From contig JAMPIV010011340.1 of NCBI GenBank assembly GCA_024509875.1, positions 82,866 through 146,865 of the forward strand: a stretch of 64,000 nt of DNA, given 5' to 3'. The notes under the pieces were generated by a model. That model did not search any database. It was not told where the DNA came from and saw nothing but the letters and a program-made list of their open reading frames with translations. Position numbers and translations under genes: made by a program. Within the stretch, counting starts at the first letter, position 1; each line of letters begins with the position of its first letter. Origin of the DNA: Oreohelix idahoensis. Lineage: Eukaryota > Mollusca > Gastropoda > Stylommatophora > Oreohelicidae. Below, one piece after another: positions 53,343 to 64,000 of this stretch.

Positions 53343-54879
53343 TGTTACGTGCAGTCTTTGATATCTTACAATATTATACATTGGTATACTTGTTATGTTC
53401 GCAAATATTTTGTAAACAAAATAGATATTTTTTAGTGCTTAAGGGAAAGTCATTATTGAGTTACTTCCCTTGAAAGTTGTGCCGTTTTTTTCGATCGAAC
53501 TCCGCGGATGAATCCATTATTTATGCGATTTATTCTTTGTTTGGGTAGTAATAGATTGTTCTTGCTTCAGAATATCTATGGCCTGAATTTATGTGTATTG
53601 TTTGGCTGAGTAGGACGAGTCTGTCTTATATCTGTATAGCTTTACATATCTAAGTCGAACTATATGTTCTTTTGTCTCTAGAGAGGTCAAAGGCTGTTCG
53701 GCGGATGTGTCTCTAGAGAGGTGTGTTTTGGCTTCGCCCTGATCATGGGGGCTGTGTTTTGTTATGTCGGCTTGTCGCCGGAAAAAGTGATCTCTATATT
53801 TTTTGGGGAAAGTGATAGTCGTCTAGACCTATCGTGTATGCTTTACCCCAGTGTTTATTCTTATTGCCAAGGAATGGCAGAATCATATTTCTGATACCAA
53901 GGTAATAAAAGATACTCTTTTGAACTCTCGTACGAAGCCACCATTTTCGATAGGTACGATTTGTATGTCTAAGAGAAGATATTTGACTCGATGAAAAACG
54001 ACTTCGATTCCTAGCAGCACTATATCCTGTAGAATGCAGTCAATTGTTCATGATCAAATCTACAGAGCAATGAAATGTTTGATGAATGACTAACTTTAGG
54101 ACAGATTCATTATCTGTATCCAAACGTGAGTGACAGCTCACAAGTGAAGCCATCTTGGAACCAAACATGTAGTGACTTTCAAGAAGAGAAAAGGGATGCC
54201 CGTATTATCGCTTGATTAGTCCAGAGATCACTGCTACACATGAGAACCCATTGCAAGCGGTTCAATATTATTATAAAAAAAAACTGTGCTGAACATTATG
54301 TTAAAGAATCTTCGCTAGACGAGGCTAGGTCTAGAAGCCATCTGGAATATTATTTATAAGCTGACGTGCTCAGTCAGTGAAGTCAGTTGATATATATATA
54401 TGGGCAATACTGAGTGCTTGGCTACTGACAGTCCATTATACTATTATTCTACATGAGTGCCCATGTAACATTGCAAGACCATTTATCCACTGTACCATGA
54501 TGTATTATGCCAACCTGTGATTTGTCACTATCTGTGCTGTCGAGTGTGTACGTCCAATTAAACTTTAGTAAAGGTACACAGTCGTTGGTGTCGATGACTT
54601 CCAGCCATACATGAGTGTGAGAAAAGAACATTTGTCAACACCACGAACTCCTCTTATCATTCGCACATTATACACTCCATCTATGTCTACACACCACTGC
54701 GTAGGTCAAGTTGACATTCCATACTCGAACCACGAGCAACACAACAACACAGTATTTAACTCTGGTGATGTTCGAGCGAGCTTCAGATTTCTCAGCATGT
54801 CTCTTGCTCAGGGCAAGGGTCTTGTATTAAGAGTTTATCACCTGATGATGATGACGTCTGGCTCCCAAAGAAAGATCTT
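53343..54879 (+). repeat. G2 3' LTR, interrupted at its end by G3
   Basis: Partner of 45190-46731. The match continues to agatctt (54873-54879), then switches to the TGATAAGG end of G3. The missing last bases (expected atca) and the right gttac duplication should lie beyond the G3 5' LTR, outside the window. Confidence 0.85.
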
Positions 54880-56266
54880 TGATAAGGGTGGATTTGCGCT
54901 GAAGTGGTAACTTGCCACCCTTATCGACACCTGGTATTAAAGTGCAAGATGTAGGTGTCTTCTCTGATTTAGGATGTTGCTGTGTATATGGTAGTGGAAC
55001 AGTTCACAGGGTTATCACACAGGCAACATGACGTGTAGAGTCATAGAAAGGGTAACTTCGTTGTATAAGTTTCTTCCATTTATTGCACGCCACAAAACAG
55101 TCATGATACTTATGACATCAACATAGTTAACGAGTTCAGCAAGATGATATGGCACATTGAAAACAATCTCTGTAGTCAGCAATGACAGCTGTTGTATATA
55201 TGCGTCATAAGACATCACAGTTCAATAGATTCAGAAATTCATAAATCATAGAGTTCTAGTTCGTGAAGCTGTATAAATAATAATAATTTCTATAACTTCT
55301 GCAACAGTGTCAGCTACAGATCTTCAATGTTCATAAACAATAATAAATGCTCCCATTCTGATGCTAGCAGATCAGTTGTATACAATAAGTCCGTTCACTG
55401 TCTGCACGTGAATAGCATACATGGGCTACAGGTCAGCTCGACCTTTATAATGTTCCTAAGTCTAACCATCTGACTTGGACGTGATCTCTGATATAACGAA
55501 TCCTGGAACACAGACAATAGTCTTGTTGGTCTAGAGCGACCCATATATATTTAACTAGTTCAGGTATACAGATACCGGTGACTTAATCCTAGTCAAAGTA
55601 CCTCTCCATTTTGAATCACACAGGCGAGCAAATAGGCGACAAAATGACGAACCTCTAGATGTTAGCATAAAGTTCGATACAAGAGGAATTACCTTATTTC
55701 GGAAAATCAACCATGAACATATGCCTCCAGGCAGGCGTGAATAATACTGGGAAATAGTCTAGTTAGCTAACTAACTCACAAAGACACTGTATTTCCCTCA
55801 GAAAAATCACAAGACGCAGTTGCGTCTGCTCGCTTCTTAAACCATTTCTCAACTGCCGAACTGGGCGGAACACACAGAACGAACTCCCAGCTTTTGACAT
55901 GCGCAGAACGACAATCTCTGAGTTGCCGTTCACAATAAGACGATTCTAAGAACATTCGAGATAAAAGTCTTATAGAATCGCGCCTTTTATGGTCATGAAA
56001 AGAAGCGTTAAGAAAGGTTTCAGACATCTACCATAGTTGACTGGTACTACCAAATAAGGAGATGTGGTCACGCTTCGTTCAAGAAATTATAGACCGAACG
56101 TGTCTCTATACAAGAGAAGGCAACTCCTAAAAAATTGTAGTCTCGATAACTCGGATTATGTCCCTTTGACCATAGAAAACATAATACACACTTCAGTCAA
56201 AAAAATGATCATACATATGAAAAAATGTTTATACAAACGAAAAATAATAATGATCCGTGCGTAACA
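54880..56266 (-). repeat. G3 3' LTR
   Basis: 1387 bp; minus-strand start TGTTACGCAC, end CCTTATCA. Its first bases on the plus strand form a perfect 11-bp inverted repeat (gataagggtgg at 54881, ccacccttatc near 54915). Confidence 0.9.
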
Positions 56267-56284
56267 TTACCGCACCCTCCCTGG
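56267..56284 (-). promoter_or_regulatory. G3 polypurine tract
   Basis: ccagggagggtgcggtaa on the minus strand, directly before the 3' LTR and after a T-run. Confidence 0.75.
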
Positions 56285-57033
56285 AAAAAAAAAATGAAAC
56301 TTTTTTAAAAATCCTGGAGCCGGAAAAAATCTAGGCTCCTAACGCACGTATGATGCGTGGATATATACCTAACAAATTAGCTCAACGCATGGAGCGACAC
56401 TGAGATCATATCTCAGATCCTTAGAGAAAAAATTTATCTAAGTATACGCTGATATATTCCAGGAAGGTGCCACCAACACACGCCACAATGATGGCAACAA
56501 CATAATGACAATCAAATTATTCTCATACCAATATATGAAATTAAATATATTATGTGTTATCATACAATGTGTTGCAAATAGCGGTGTAATTTACTAATAT
56601 ACCGCACTATATTATTACATTATATAAAGTAACAGTAATTAATAAGTAATACATGTGTTGATCTACGTTGACATAAAACATTCAATAGAAGAAGATGTGG
56701 ACATCATCCGCTCCCAATGTAGGACAGGACTTGATATCCTCAAAGTTCCACAATGGACATAAACTCGCAGACTTCAATGATGTGCTGCGAAAATATCAAT
56801 AACACAAATCTTAAAGACAACTGGTAAATTTCTTAATACAATCCTGAAAATAATTTATTTAAATGTGGCCGAGTGATCTTTTGGCCCGTATATCACTAAC
56901 TAAGCCTTCTTAGATAATTACATGGTACAATGTTATAAATTTCCCTCAAAAAAAAAAAGTGAGAAAAAATCTACTAACATGTCATTATAATATTGGACTG
57001 TATATCAGGAAATATATATATATGACAGAAGAA
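56285..57033 (-). other. G3 3' untranslated region
   Basis: Noncoding, AT-rich; no env-like frame. Confidence 0.7.
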
Positions 57034-60000
57034 TCATGTGGAATCGTGTGGACATCTGGACAGAATGTCTGCCATTACATTATCCGAACCACGGATAGCT
57101 CGAACCGAGAAATGAAATGGTTGAAGAGCTATGGCATAACGAGTGGACCTCGAGCTCTTCAAGTTTTTGCTCTGAATAGCAGTAAGCGCTTTCTGGTCGG
57201 TTTCCACAATGAAATGTGCGCCTAGAAGAAATCTTTGTAACTTCAGAATAGACCATACCATAGCCAATAACTCACGGTCTAAAACCGAGTAATTCTTTTC
57301 TGCAGCGTTTAATTTCCTAGAGATATACATCACCGGATGCAAAGTATCAGAATACTCCTGCATTAGTGCTGCCCCAATCCCTGTTGACGAGGCGTCACTT
57401 CGAAGAACAAAAGTCTTCTCAATAGTAGGTAACTTAAGAATAGGTGGAGATGAAAATAGGGCTTTAACCTGGTCCAATGAGGATTGACATTCTTTAGACC
57501 AGCGGATCAGATTAGGCGACCCTTTCTTCAATAAAGTAGAAAGCGGTGCCATAATGGAGGACAGATTCGGAATGAATCGTCCGTAGAATTGAATCAAACC
57601 TAATAGACTCCTTACTTGTTTCTTCGTCTTAGGGACCGAAATGTTAAGTATTTTTGAAACATTGTGGTCCTCTGTCTTTAAAAGACCATGACCAACCCGA
57701 TGACCTAGGAAAGAAATCTCGCTAAATCCTATAAAGGCTTTAGAGGGTTTTGCAGTCAAGTTATACTCGCGAAGAGTAGACAGTAATTCGTATAAACCCA
57801 AATAATGATCTTCCCAAGAATCACTGAATAGACAGATATCATCTAGGTATGCTATGACATCTGTACGATATGCGAGAATTCGCCGCATCATGCGTACGAA
57901 TGTAGCAGGGGCGTTCATAAGACCAAAAGGCATGAAATTCCATTGGAATAAACCCCTAGGTGTAGAAAAAGCTGTAAAAGGTTTGGCACGTTCAGTTAGC
58001 GGGACTTGCCAATAACCTTTAGACAAATCTAGTTTGGTAAAGAATCTAGAATTAGAAAGTTTATTGAGTAGCTCTTCTAATGAAGGCATAGGTTCAGCAT
58101 CGAACTTCGTAACTTGGTTCAATTTGCGATAATCTACGCAAATGCGAATGTTATTATCCTTCTTTCGAACAATAACCATAGACGAAGAGTATGCTGAAGT
58201 GGATGGTTCAATGATTTCCAAACGTATCATTTCATCCAATTCTTTTTCGACTTGAGACTGGAAATGGATAGGTATTGGATATGGTCTGACTCTGATAGGA
58301 TTGTGATCAGTTAGCACAATGTCATGTTCAATGACATGTGTGTGTCCCGGGATGTCTGTAAGAACATCCTGAAATGTTTGCAACATCGAAGAAACTTGTC
58401 GATGTTCCTCAGCGGAAAGATTTGGAGAAACGGTCACGTTTTTCCAAGATTCCGTAGAATAAAGTGGGACCATAGAAAGAGGAAGATTGACATCAGAAAA
58501 AGTAGTTTCCTCATCCTGTATAACTGACAGAGATGAGTACTGACCATGAGTTGCTTGTGAATTGTCCGTAGCCTGGAAAATAGGCTGCAAATAGTCAGGT
58601 CTTTCATAAAATTCTGTGAGCATATTTATGTGGAAAGTTTTATGCTTTCCATCAATATCGACAACATAGTCGACATCAGAAATTTTGGAGACTATTGCAT
58701 ATGGACCTTTCCATGCAATTAGAAGTCTGTTCTCCCTTGAAGGAAGTAGAACGAGAGCTTTGTCACCTGGACAAAGTTGTCGTAGACATCTATTCTTATT
58801 TGCAAACTGCCTTGCCTTTTCTTTAGCAAATTCTGAAGACGAAGTTGCTAGTTTGCATGCCTCGATGATCTTTTGCCTAAGAGCAATGACGTACTCATAA
58901 GAAGATTGAGTCTCATCGCTAATATTATCGGCAGTGATTAGATCGTGAAGTAAAGACATAGGGCCGCGCGGTTGCGCGCCAAAGACAAGTTCAAAAGGGG
59001 AAAACCCCGTATGTTCATTGGGGACCTCTCTATACGCAAAGAGAGCCGCGGGTAAGACCCTGTCCCAATCCTGAGGATGATCCTCAGTTATTTTACCAAG
59101 TAAAGTTTTCAGAGTCCTATTTAAACGTTCGACCAACCCATTAGACATTGGGTGATAGATACTGCTGAGAGACCTTTTAATGTGTAGCATAGACATTACC
59201 TGTGACATAGTGTCTGATATAAGTTGAGTGCCATGGTCTGACAATATTTCTCCGGGAAAACCCAAGCGAGAAAATATCAGCCAAAGAGCGTCTGCGATAT
59301 CAGCAGTTGAGATGCTCTTGAGAGGTATTGCCTCTGGCCAACGTGTGCACATATCGACACATGTAAGGATAAATTGATGTCCTCTAGCCGACTTAATTCT
59401 AAAAGGACCGATAATATCTATTGCCATTTTTTGAAAAGGGCGAATAGGAATGTCAGCAGCCTGGATAGGCGCAGCATGTCGTGGTCCTTTAGATTTGACC
59501 TCCTGACATACTTTGCAAGAGCGACAGTACATTCGTATGTCCTTGCTCACAAATGGCCAAAAGAAAGCCGCAAGAACCCTCGACTTTGTACGGGAAAAAC
59601 CCATATGTCCAGCACATTGCGAGTCATGAGCATGTTGCAATATTTGCAATCTCATGCTCTTAGGCACAAGAATTTGTGAATGAGTGGACGTAGTCGAGTC
59701 TTGTACCATACGTACAAGTACGCCGTTCTTCATAGAAATCCAAGATTTCCTATTAGTGTTCTGATTAGGATCACCTTTTTTTGCTAGAATGAAGAATTTT
59801 TGTAAAGAAGGATCTTCTTCTTGCAATTTGATAAATGAGTCACGTGTAATAGTCAAGTGACTATCTTGGTCATTTACTTCATCATTATTAGTTAATGAAG
59901 TTTGAGGTGGATCCAGAGCATGTGCTCTTGTGACCACCGCATTGGTAGCTTCAATGTTTTGCTCTTCCCAAACAGCAATCTGCTGTGGGGTACATTCCCT

Positions 60001-60660
60001 AACTCCGTGAATACGACCAATAATAAGGTCCGCAATAGGGTTTGGAAGTAGACACGCGTGGACCTCTCCCGTGAAGAAAGGAGTAGCAATGTGTATTATA
60101 GCAGTAGGATACTTTTCTAACGTGCCACCAAATGTGACACATTTGATGACTTTTCCTGTAGCACAGGATGGATCTACAAGAGATTGCCTAACGCCGACAG
60201 TAGTACATCCAGAATCAAACAACACTGAGACTGGATTACTATTTACTAGCCCCTTATGTAATATAAGAGAACCTCTCCCATTATGAGCAACATTAGCAGG
60301 AAGAGCGGGCAAAGGATGACCACAGCTTAGAGTACTAACGGTTTTCGGATCAAATAAAGTACTGCATTGGATACATTTATTTGCCCTACCAAAATCAAAA
60401 GATGAGCATCCGATAGCATTATGGTCTTTATCATTATTAACCTGTTTATCTGCTCCCTGAGATTCTTGTTGAACAGAGTTTGTCTGTTGATATCTTTTTC
60501 TCTTATGTTGCGATCTACCGCGACCATTATTGCCTCTGCAATTATCATTAAAGTCCCTACTGTAATTTTTATCCTGGTTTGAGTTCCAGTTTCCATAACT
60601 GTCATTACTATCTCTATGCTGTTGAGAACCTCTATTATCTTGGTATTGAGGTCTCTGCAT
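57034..60660 (-). CDS. pol: G3 Pol: protease, integrase, RT, RNase H in one frame
   Basis: The best copy of the family: 1208 uninterrupted codons. Order and residues, counted from the methionine at 60660: basic Asn/Arg/Gly-rich Gag tail 1-60; C-x2-C..CGH cluster 96-115; aspartic protease DSG 149-151; integrase HHCC (H345, H352, C382, C385); DDE core D415, D475, E511 (35 residues between the last two); GPY module 652-654; RT with YLDD 938-941; RNase H with D1089, E1130 and D1155. Integrase ahead of RT is the Gmr1-type arrangement. The 60660 methionine is internal to what should be a Gag-Pol frame. A frame change at about 60660-60668 separates it from gag, so natural translation would need repair or recoding. 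Otherwise it looks functional. Confidence 0.92.
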   Translation of the reverse strand: MQRPQYQDNRGSQQHRDSNDSYGNWNSNQDKNYSRDFNDNCRGNNGRGRSQHKRKRYQQTNSVQQESQGADKQVNNDKDHNAIGCSSFDFGRANKCIQCSTLFDPKTVSTLSCGHPLPALPANVAHNGRGSLILHKGLVNSNPVSVLFDSGCTTVGVRQSLVDPSCATGKVIKCVTFGGTLEKYPTAIIHIATPFFTGEVHACLLPNPIADLIIGRIHGVRECTPQQIAVWEEQNIEATNAVVTRAHALDPPQTSLTNNDEVNDQDSHLTITRDSFIKLQEEDPSLQKFFILAKKGDPNQNTNRKSWISMKNGVLVRMVQDSTTSTHSQILVPKSMRLQILQHAHDSQCAGHMGFSRTKSRVLAAFFWPFVSKDIRMYCRSCKVCQEVKSKGPRHAAPIQAADIPIRPFQKMAIDIIGPFRIKSARGHQFILTCVDMCTRWPEAIPLKSISTADIADALWLIFSRLGFPGEILSDHGTQLISDTMSQVMSMLHIKRSLSSIYHPMSNGLVERLNRTLKTLLGKITEDHPQDWDRVLPAALFAYREVPNEHTGFSPFELVFGAQPRGPMSLLHDLITADNISDETQSSYEYVIALRQKIIEACKLATSSSEFAKEKARQFANKNRCLRQLCPGDKALVLLPSRENRLLIAWKGPYAIVSKISDVDYVVDIDGKHKTFHINMLTEFYERPDYLQPIFQATDNSQATHGQYSSLSVIQDEETTFSDVNLPLSMVPLYSTESWKNVTVSPNLSAEEHRQVSSMLQTFQDVLTDIPGHTHVIEHDIVLTDHNPIRVRPYPIPIHFQSQVEKELDEMIRLEIIEPSTSAYSSSMVIVRKKDNNIRICVDYRKLNQVTKFDAEPMPSLEELLNKLSNSRFFTKLDLSKGYWQVPLTERAKPFTAFSTPRGLFQWNFMPFGLMNAPATFVRMMRRILAYRTDVIAYLDDICLFSDSWEDHYLGLYELLSTLREYNLTAKPSKAFIGFSEISFLGHRVGHGLLKTEDHNVSKILNISVPKTKKQVRSLLGLIQFYGRFIPNLSSIMAPLSTLLKKGSPNLIRWSKECQSSLDQVKALFSSPPILKLPTIEKTFVLRSDASSTGIGAALMQEYSDTLHPVMYISRKLNAAEKNYSVLDRELLAMVWSILKLQRFLLGAHFIVETDQKALTAIQSKNLKSSRSTRYAIALQPFHFSVRAIRGSDNVMADILSRCPHDST

Positions 60661-61993
60661 AAAATATTTCCTCTATACCGATTACCTTTGTGAAAATTTC
60701 TAAAGTTAACCGGAGTAGAATAACGTGTAGTATTAGGTTGTCTCCAGTTCTGGGAAGAAGAATCACCCTGGAATTGATCACTATGGTTCTGGGCATAATT
60801 ACGATTACTCTTTTTATTGAAATTTTTCTGGCTACCCTGAAATTTACGCATAAAATTTGGGCCATAAGGTGCTGCCGAAGCAACTGGCAGACCTTCTTTC
60901 ACCTTAGAGTTACTAATGGTTATGTGCGGATGCGCAGTAACATACTGGCTACAGTATTCTTCCATTTCTTTTATGTTTTTAGGCTTACGCTCATGAAGAA
61001 AAGATAGAAAAGCTTCATTAACAGAAGACATAACCTTATCTCTAAGTAGTAAATCCATAAGAGCTTCAAATGTATTTTCTGTCTTAGACAACTCAACCCA
61101 TCGTAAAAAAGTAAGACGGATGCCTGAGATGAATTCAGAGAATTCAACTCCAGTTTCTGGTAACATGGTTTTAAATTTAAGACGATATCCGTCCTCGTTA
61201 AGTTGGTACTTCTTTAACAATGCCGCCCTGACAACCTCATAGTTGTTTTTGTCAGGCACATCTACCATACTCAACAAAGTCAAAGCATCACCTCTAAGTA
61301 TCTTGGACAGATGATACACATATAATGTTTTATCTATATTATGCACATTACATGCACTTTCAAATCTATCTAGATAAAATGTTATATCATCGATTGAGGG
61401 ATTAAATGCTGGTAGATTAAGCTTGAAATCCTTAGCATTAGTCTTATTTGACACCTTATTTGCATCATTAGCATTACCAGTGTTCAATAACTTTAACTTC
61501 TCTAACTCTAAAGCTAAGACTTTTTTCATCATGTTCCATTTTTGCTTTTCTCTCATCAGCCTCTCTTTGTAACCTTCTTTCTTCAGCCTCAGCCTGTAAC
61601 TTTCTTTCTTCAGCCTGGGCCTGTAACTTTTTTCCTCAGCCTCTATTTCAAGTCTCTTATTTTCAGCTTCTTTTTCAAGTCTCTCTTATTTTCAGTCTCT
61701 TATTTTCAGCTTCTTTTTTCTCTTAAGCTTCTCTGTAACTTTTCTTTTTTCAAGCTTTTTGCTTCTCTTTTTTGTTTTTCCATTTCCATTTGAAATCTTT
61801 TTTCCTCCACCTGCATCTGCAGTTTCTTTTGTTCTATTTCAGCCTCTATTCTCTTTTGTTCAGTTTGTTCTTTCATTTTCTTTTCTTCCGACTTCAATGC
61901 CTTGGCATATTGAACAGTCGCAAATTCTTCTAATTTATCACCTGTCTTCCCAAGGGCTTTACCCTGCTCAATAAAGTACTCAAATGTAGACAT
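60661..61993 (-). pseudogene. G3 Gag, frameshifted
   Basis: Starts MSTFEYFIEQGK at 61993, with a coiled coil (QKKLQMQVEEKRFQMEMEKQ), then a region at 61560-61740 where repeats with short indels scramble the frame. Another shift lies in a T6 run (61521-61526). After that the capsid-like domain is intact (ITFYLDRFESAC, YQLNEDGYRL, VEFSEFISGI, EEYCSQYVTAH). The NC-like tail then loses frame near 60660. Role as for G2 Gag. Confidence 0.87.
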
Positions 61994-63642
61994 GATGTCT
62001 AAAATGTGAGTACAGAACCTGAAATAATTAATTATCTTATTTCAATGTTAAATAGCAACAAGACTTAATAAAGTGCTTGTATAATCTCTATGTTGAACCC
62101 AATCTCTGTGGGAAACAGGAGTTGACACCAACTTGTATTATCAAATGTATAATAATATCACAAGTCACCCTTAATTAACAGTGCACTACCCAAATCAGTG
62201 CATAACCATCAGTTATTTATCATAACTGCACTACAATAGTGCATAAGCAAAAAACACCAGTTTGTTATGATAAGTGCACTATAGACCAATAGTGCATGAG
62301 CATATATTAACAATAGTGAAAGCTAACTATGCAAGAACTATGTAAACAATAACAAGACAATGTAAACAATAACAAAGGTCACCAACAATGTAAACAATAA
62401 CAAAGATCAAAGTCAATGTAAACAACAACAAAGATCAGAGTCAATGTAAACAACAACAAAGATCAGAGTCAATGTAAACAATAACAAAGATCAGAGTCAA
62501 TGTAAACAATAACAAAGATCAAAGTCAATGTAAACAATCAACAAAGATCAAACAATACGAAAACATTCGCATAAGTCAAATACACAAACAGCAAAACTAA
62601 AAAGAAATATGCGAAGATATGACTAACAAATGACGCTACAGTGTATACACAAAAATATACGTAAAGAACTGAATAATAGCAAAGGGGAGACCTACAAATA
62701 CAAACAATCGAAATCGAAACTAAAAAACACAAAGAAAGAGAGAAAAGAAAAAAAAGAAAAAAAATATATATACAAGAAACAAAAATAAAGCACAACTCGT
62801 CACAACTAAACAGATATAGCAACGATTGTCGCTAGCAAATTTCACTGTAGGAAATTCGCACAGTCCCTAACGAAAACGCTAACAGTAGAACCTCTGTGAC
62901 GTGGTATCTTCTACTGAAAGACACCGCCCAACCGAGAAAACCCGCTGAAATATAAACATATAAATATACAAATAACAAATAACATATAACATATAAACAT
63001 GTATCATGAAAACAATAGGAGAAAGTGTGAAAGTACAGAAGGCTCAGTTAGAACATAAGGGCACAGTTCACAAACAAAACAGGCCACTTAACTTCTATAA
63101 ATCCAGCGTCAGCACGGTGCAGAACAGGATGTAATCAGCATTCTGAGGATAATGATCCAACGTTGATTAACTTCTGCTCCCATAAACAGCCATGACGAAG
63201 GAAATGAGCTTCTAATACTGCAACAGTTGTTACGGCACTTGACCTTCTGAATCTTCTAAATTGATTTAACCGGCACTTGACCTTCTGAACCCGCAACAGT
63301 ACCCCTGAGACCGGAACAGTTGTTACGGCACTTGTCCTTCTTTTCACCAGATCAGGAAATCCATTCGCTCGGTACTTGTCCTTCTAATTTTACATAAACT
63401 TCAATATTGCCGAGCAGCGCCGGGTAGTTTCAAAATCAGCAACTGTCAGAAAATCCGGATACTTTCAATAAAATTTCTTGTAAGGTGGTAGTTGATGCTG
63501 TAGTTGTATCTAGTATGATGATGATGTCTGGGATTGCTGAGCCCCTTGACAGGTTGAATCAGAGTGAACCTACCTATGGCCGACAAAAATGATATGGTGC
63601 GCCAAAATATCAGATGATAGAACCAGCTCTGGCCACCAAAAA
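61994..63642 (-). other. G3 leader with 28-bp tandem repeats and PBS
   Basis: A 1.65 kb noncoding leader. Five to six units of tcaatgtaaacaataacaaa plus gatcagag lie at 62370-62540. A second repeated motif, cggcacttgaccttctgaa, recurs at 63230-63400. The primer-binding site TGGTGGCCAGAGCTGGTT is at 63621-63638 (minus). A taattatttcag splice-site-like motif lies about 28 nt before gag, as in G1. Confidence 0.7.
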
Positions 63643-64000
63643 TGATAAGGGTGGATTTGCGCTGAAGTGGTAACTTGCCACCCTTATCGACACCTGGTAT
63701 TAAAGTGCAAGATGTAGGTGTCTTCTCTGATTTAGGATGTTGCTGTGTATGTGGTAGTGGAACAGTTCACAGGGTTATCACACAGGCAACATGACGTGTA
63801 GAGTCATAGAAAGGGTAACTTCGTTGTATAAGTTTCTTCCATTTATTGCACGCCACAAAACAGTCATGATACTTATGACATCAACATAGTTAACGAGTTC
63901 AGCAAGATGATATGGCACATTGAAAACAATCTCTGTAGTCAGCAATGACAGCTGTTGTATATATGCGTCATAAGACATCACAGTTCAATAGATTCAGAAA
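63643..64000 (-). repeat. G3 5' LTR, partial
   Basis: Starts TGATAAGGGTGG like 54880 and matches it to the window end; about 1 kb should remain outside. Confidence 0.92.

Larger units (their letters stand above)
45190..54879 (+). mobile_element. G2: Gmr1-like Ty3/Gypsy LTR retrotransposon
   Basis: Long LTRs (1542 bp left, at least 1537 bp right) flank one gag-pro-int-RT-RH region. LTRs start TGTTACGTG and end CTTATCA. The right LTR stops at agatctt, about four bases short of its end, where G3 begins. The LTRs differ at roughly ten positions by eye. Two one-base insertions break pol. Same family as G1 and G3 by protein, but the LTR body is different. Confidence 0.93.
54880..64000 (-). mobile_element. 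G3: Gmr1-like Ty3/Gypsy element, 5' LTR incomplete
   Basis: Minus-strand element: 3' LTR 54880-56266, polypurine tract, pol, gag, long leader, primer-binding site and the first part of its 5' LTR (63643-64000, running off the window). Over the shared 358 bp the LTRs differ at about one position. Pol is uninterrupted; gag carries several single-base or short indels. It lies inside the G2 3' LTR, so it is younger than G2. Confidence 0.93.

Noticed and set aside
55015..55218. 67-codon minus-strand ORF, repeated at 63778-63981
   Set aside because: It is simply LTR sequence present twice; no family features.
57034..60660. Ty1/Copia classification from integrase-before-RT order
   Set aside because: YLDD box, CVDYRKLNQVT, LDLSKGYWQ and a GPY module are Ty3/Gypsy traits; Gmr1-type fits both observations.

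Overview
This is metazoan nuclear DNA made almost entirely of transposable elements and simple repeats. I found no single-copy host protein-coding gene. The organism is probably a marine invertebrate, plausibly a mollusc: RTE-like LINEs, Gmr1-type Ty3/Gypsy elements, a mariner, long (TA)n/(GATA)n/(GA)n tracts and a fragment of eukaryotic 18S rRNA all fit. No feature fixes the species.

Layout. 1-1194: broken LINE (family 1). 1195-3342: anonymous DNA with a tRNA-SINE-like segment and a (GATA)n tract. 3343-17262: a giant palindrome of about 13.9 kb, with two arms of about 6.7-6.9 kb around a centre of about 370 bp. Each arm ends in arrays of terminal and subterminal repeats. Each carries one outward-facing gene for a four-C2H2-zinc-finger protein whose C-terminal half looks like the N-terminal region of Polinton/Maverick-type family B DNA polymerase proteins. 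A short out-of-frame polymerase-tail-like ORF follows directly, and the catalytic core is missing in both arms. This is the most unusual object in the window.

17263-26236: promoter-like DNA, a 5'-truncated LINE (family 2) with a clear 14-bp target-site duplication, anonymous DNA, an internally deleted mariner sitting at the 3' tail of a second, inverted family 2 LINE, a long (TA)n tract, and a family 1 LINE. 26237-34615: a complete LTR element (G1, minus strand) inserted into that LINE with a GGACC target-site duplication; the LINE resumes at 34621. 34621-36408: further family 1 LINE pieces separated by (TA)n. 36409-45189: mostly anonymous DNA with a poly-G run, a 42-bp minisatellite, an 18S rRNA fragment abutting a third LINE, and dispersed repeats.

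45190-64000: two more LTR elements of the same family. G2 is on the plus strand. G3 is on the minus strand, inserted a few bases before the end of the G2 3' LTR; its own 5' LTR runs off the window. All three encode Gag, then protease, integrase, reverse transcriptase and RNase H. Integrase precedes reverse transcriptase, which is the Gmr1-type order within Ty3/Gypsy. LTR pairs are nearly identical, so insertions are recent, yet most reading-frame breaks are single-base indels in homopolymers. These may be recent decay or sequencing error.

The retroelements use copy-and-paste through RNA: Gag packages the RNA, protease matures the polyprotein, RT/RNase H make DNA and integrase inserts it. LINEs use target-primed reverse transcription. 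How the palindrome moves or replicates cannot be deduced; no transposase, integrase or complete polymerase is visible in it.
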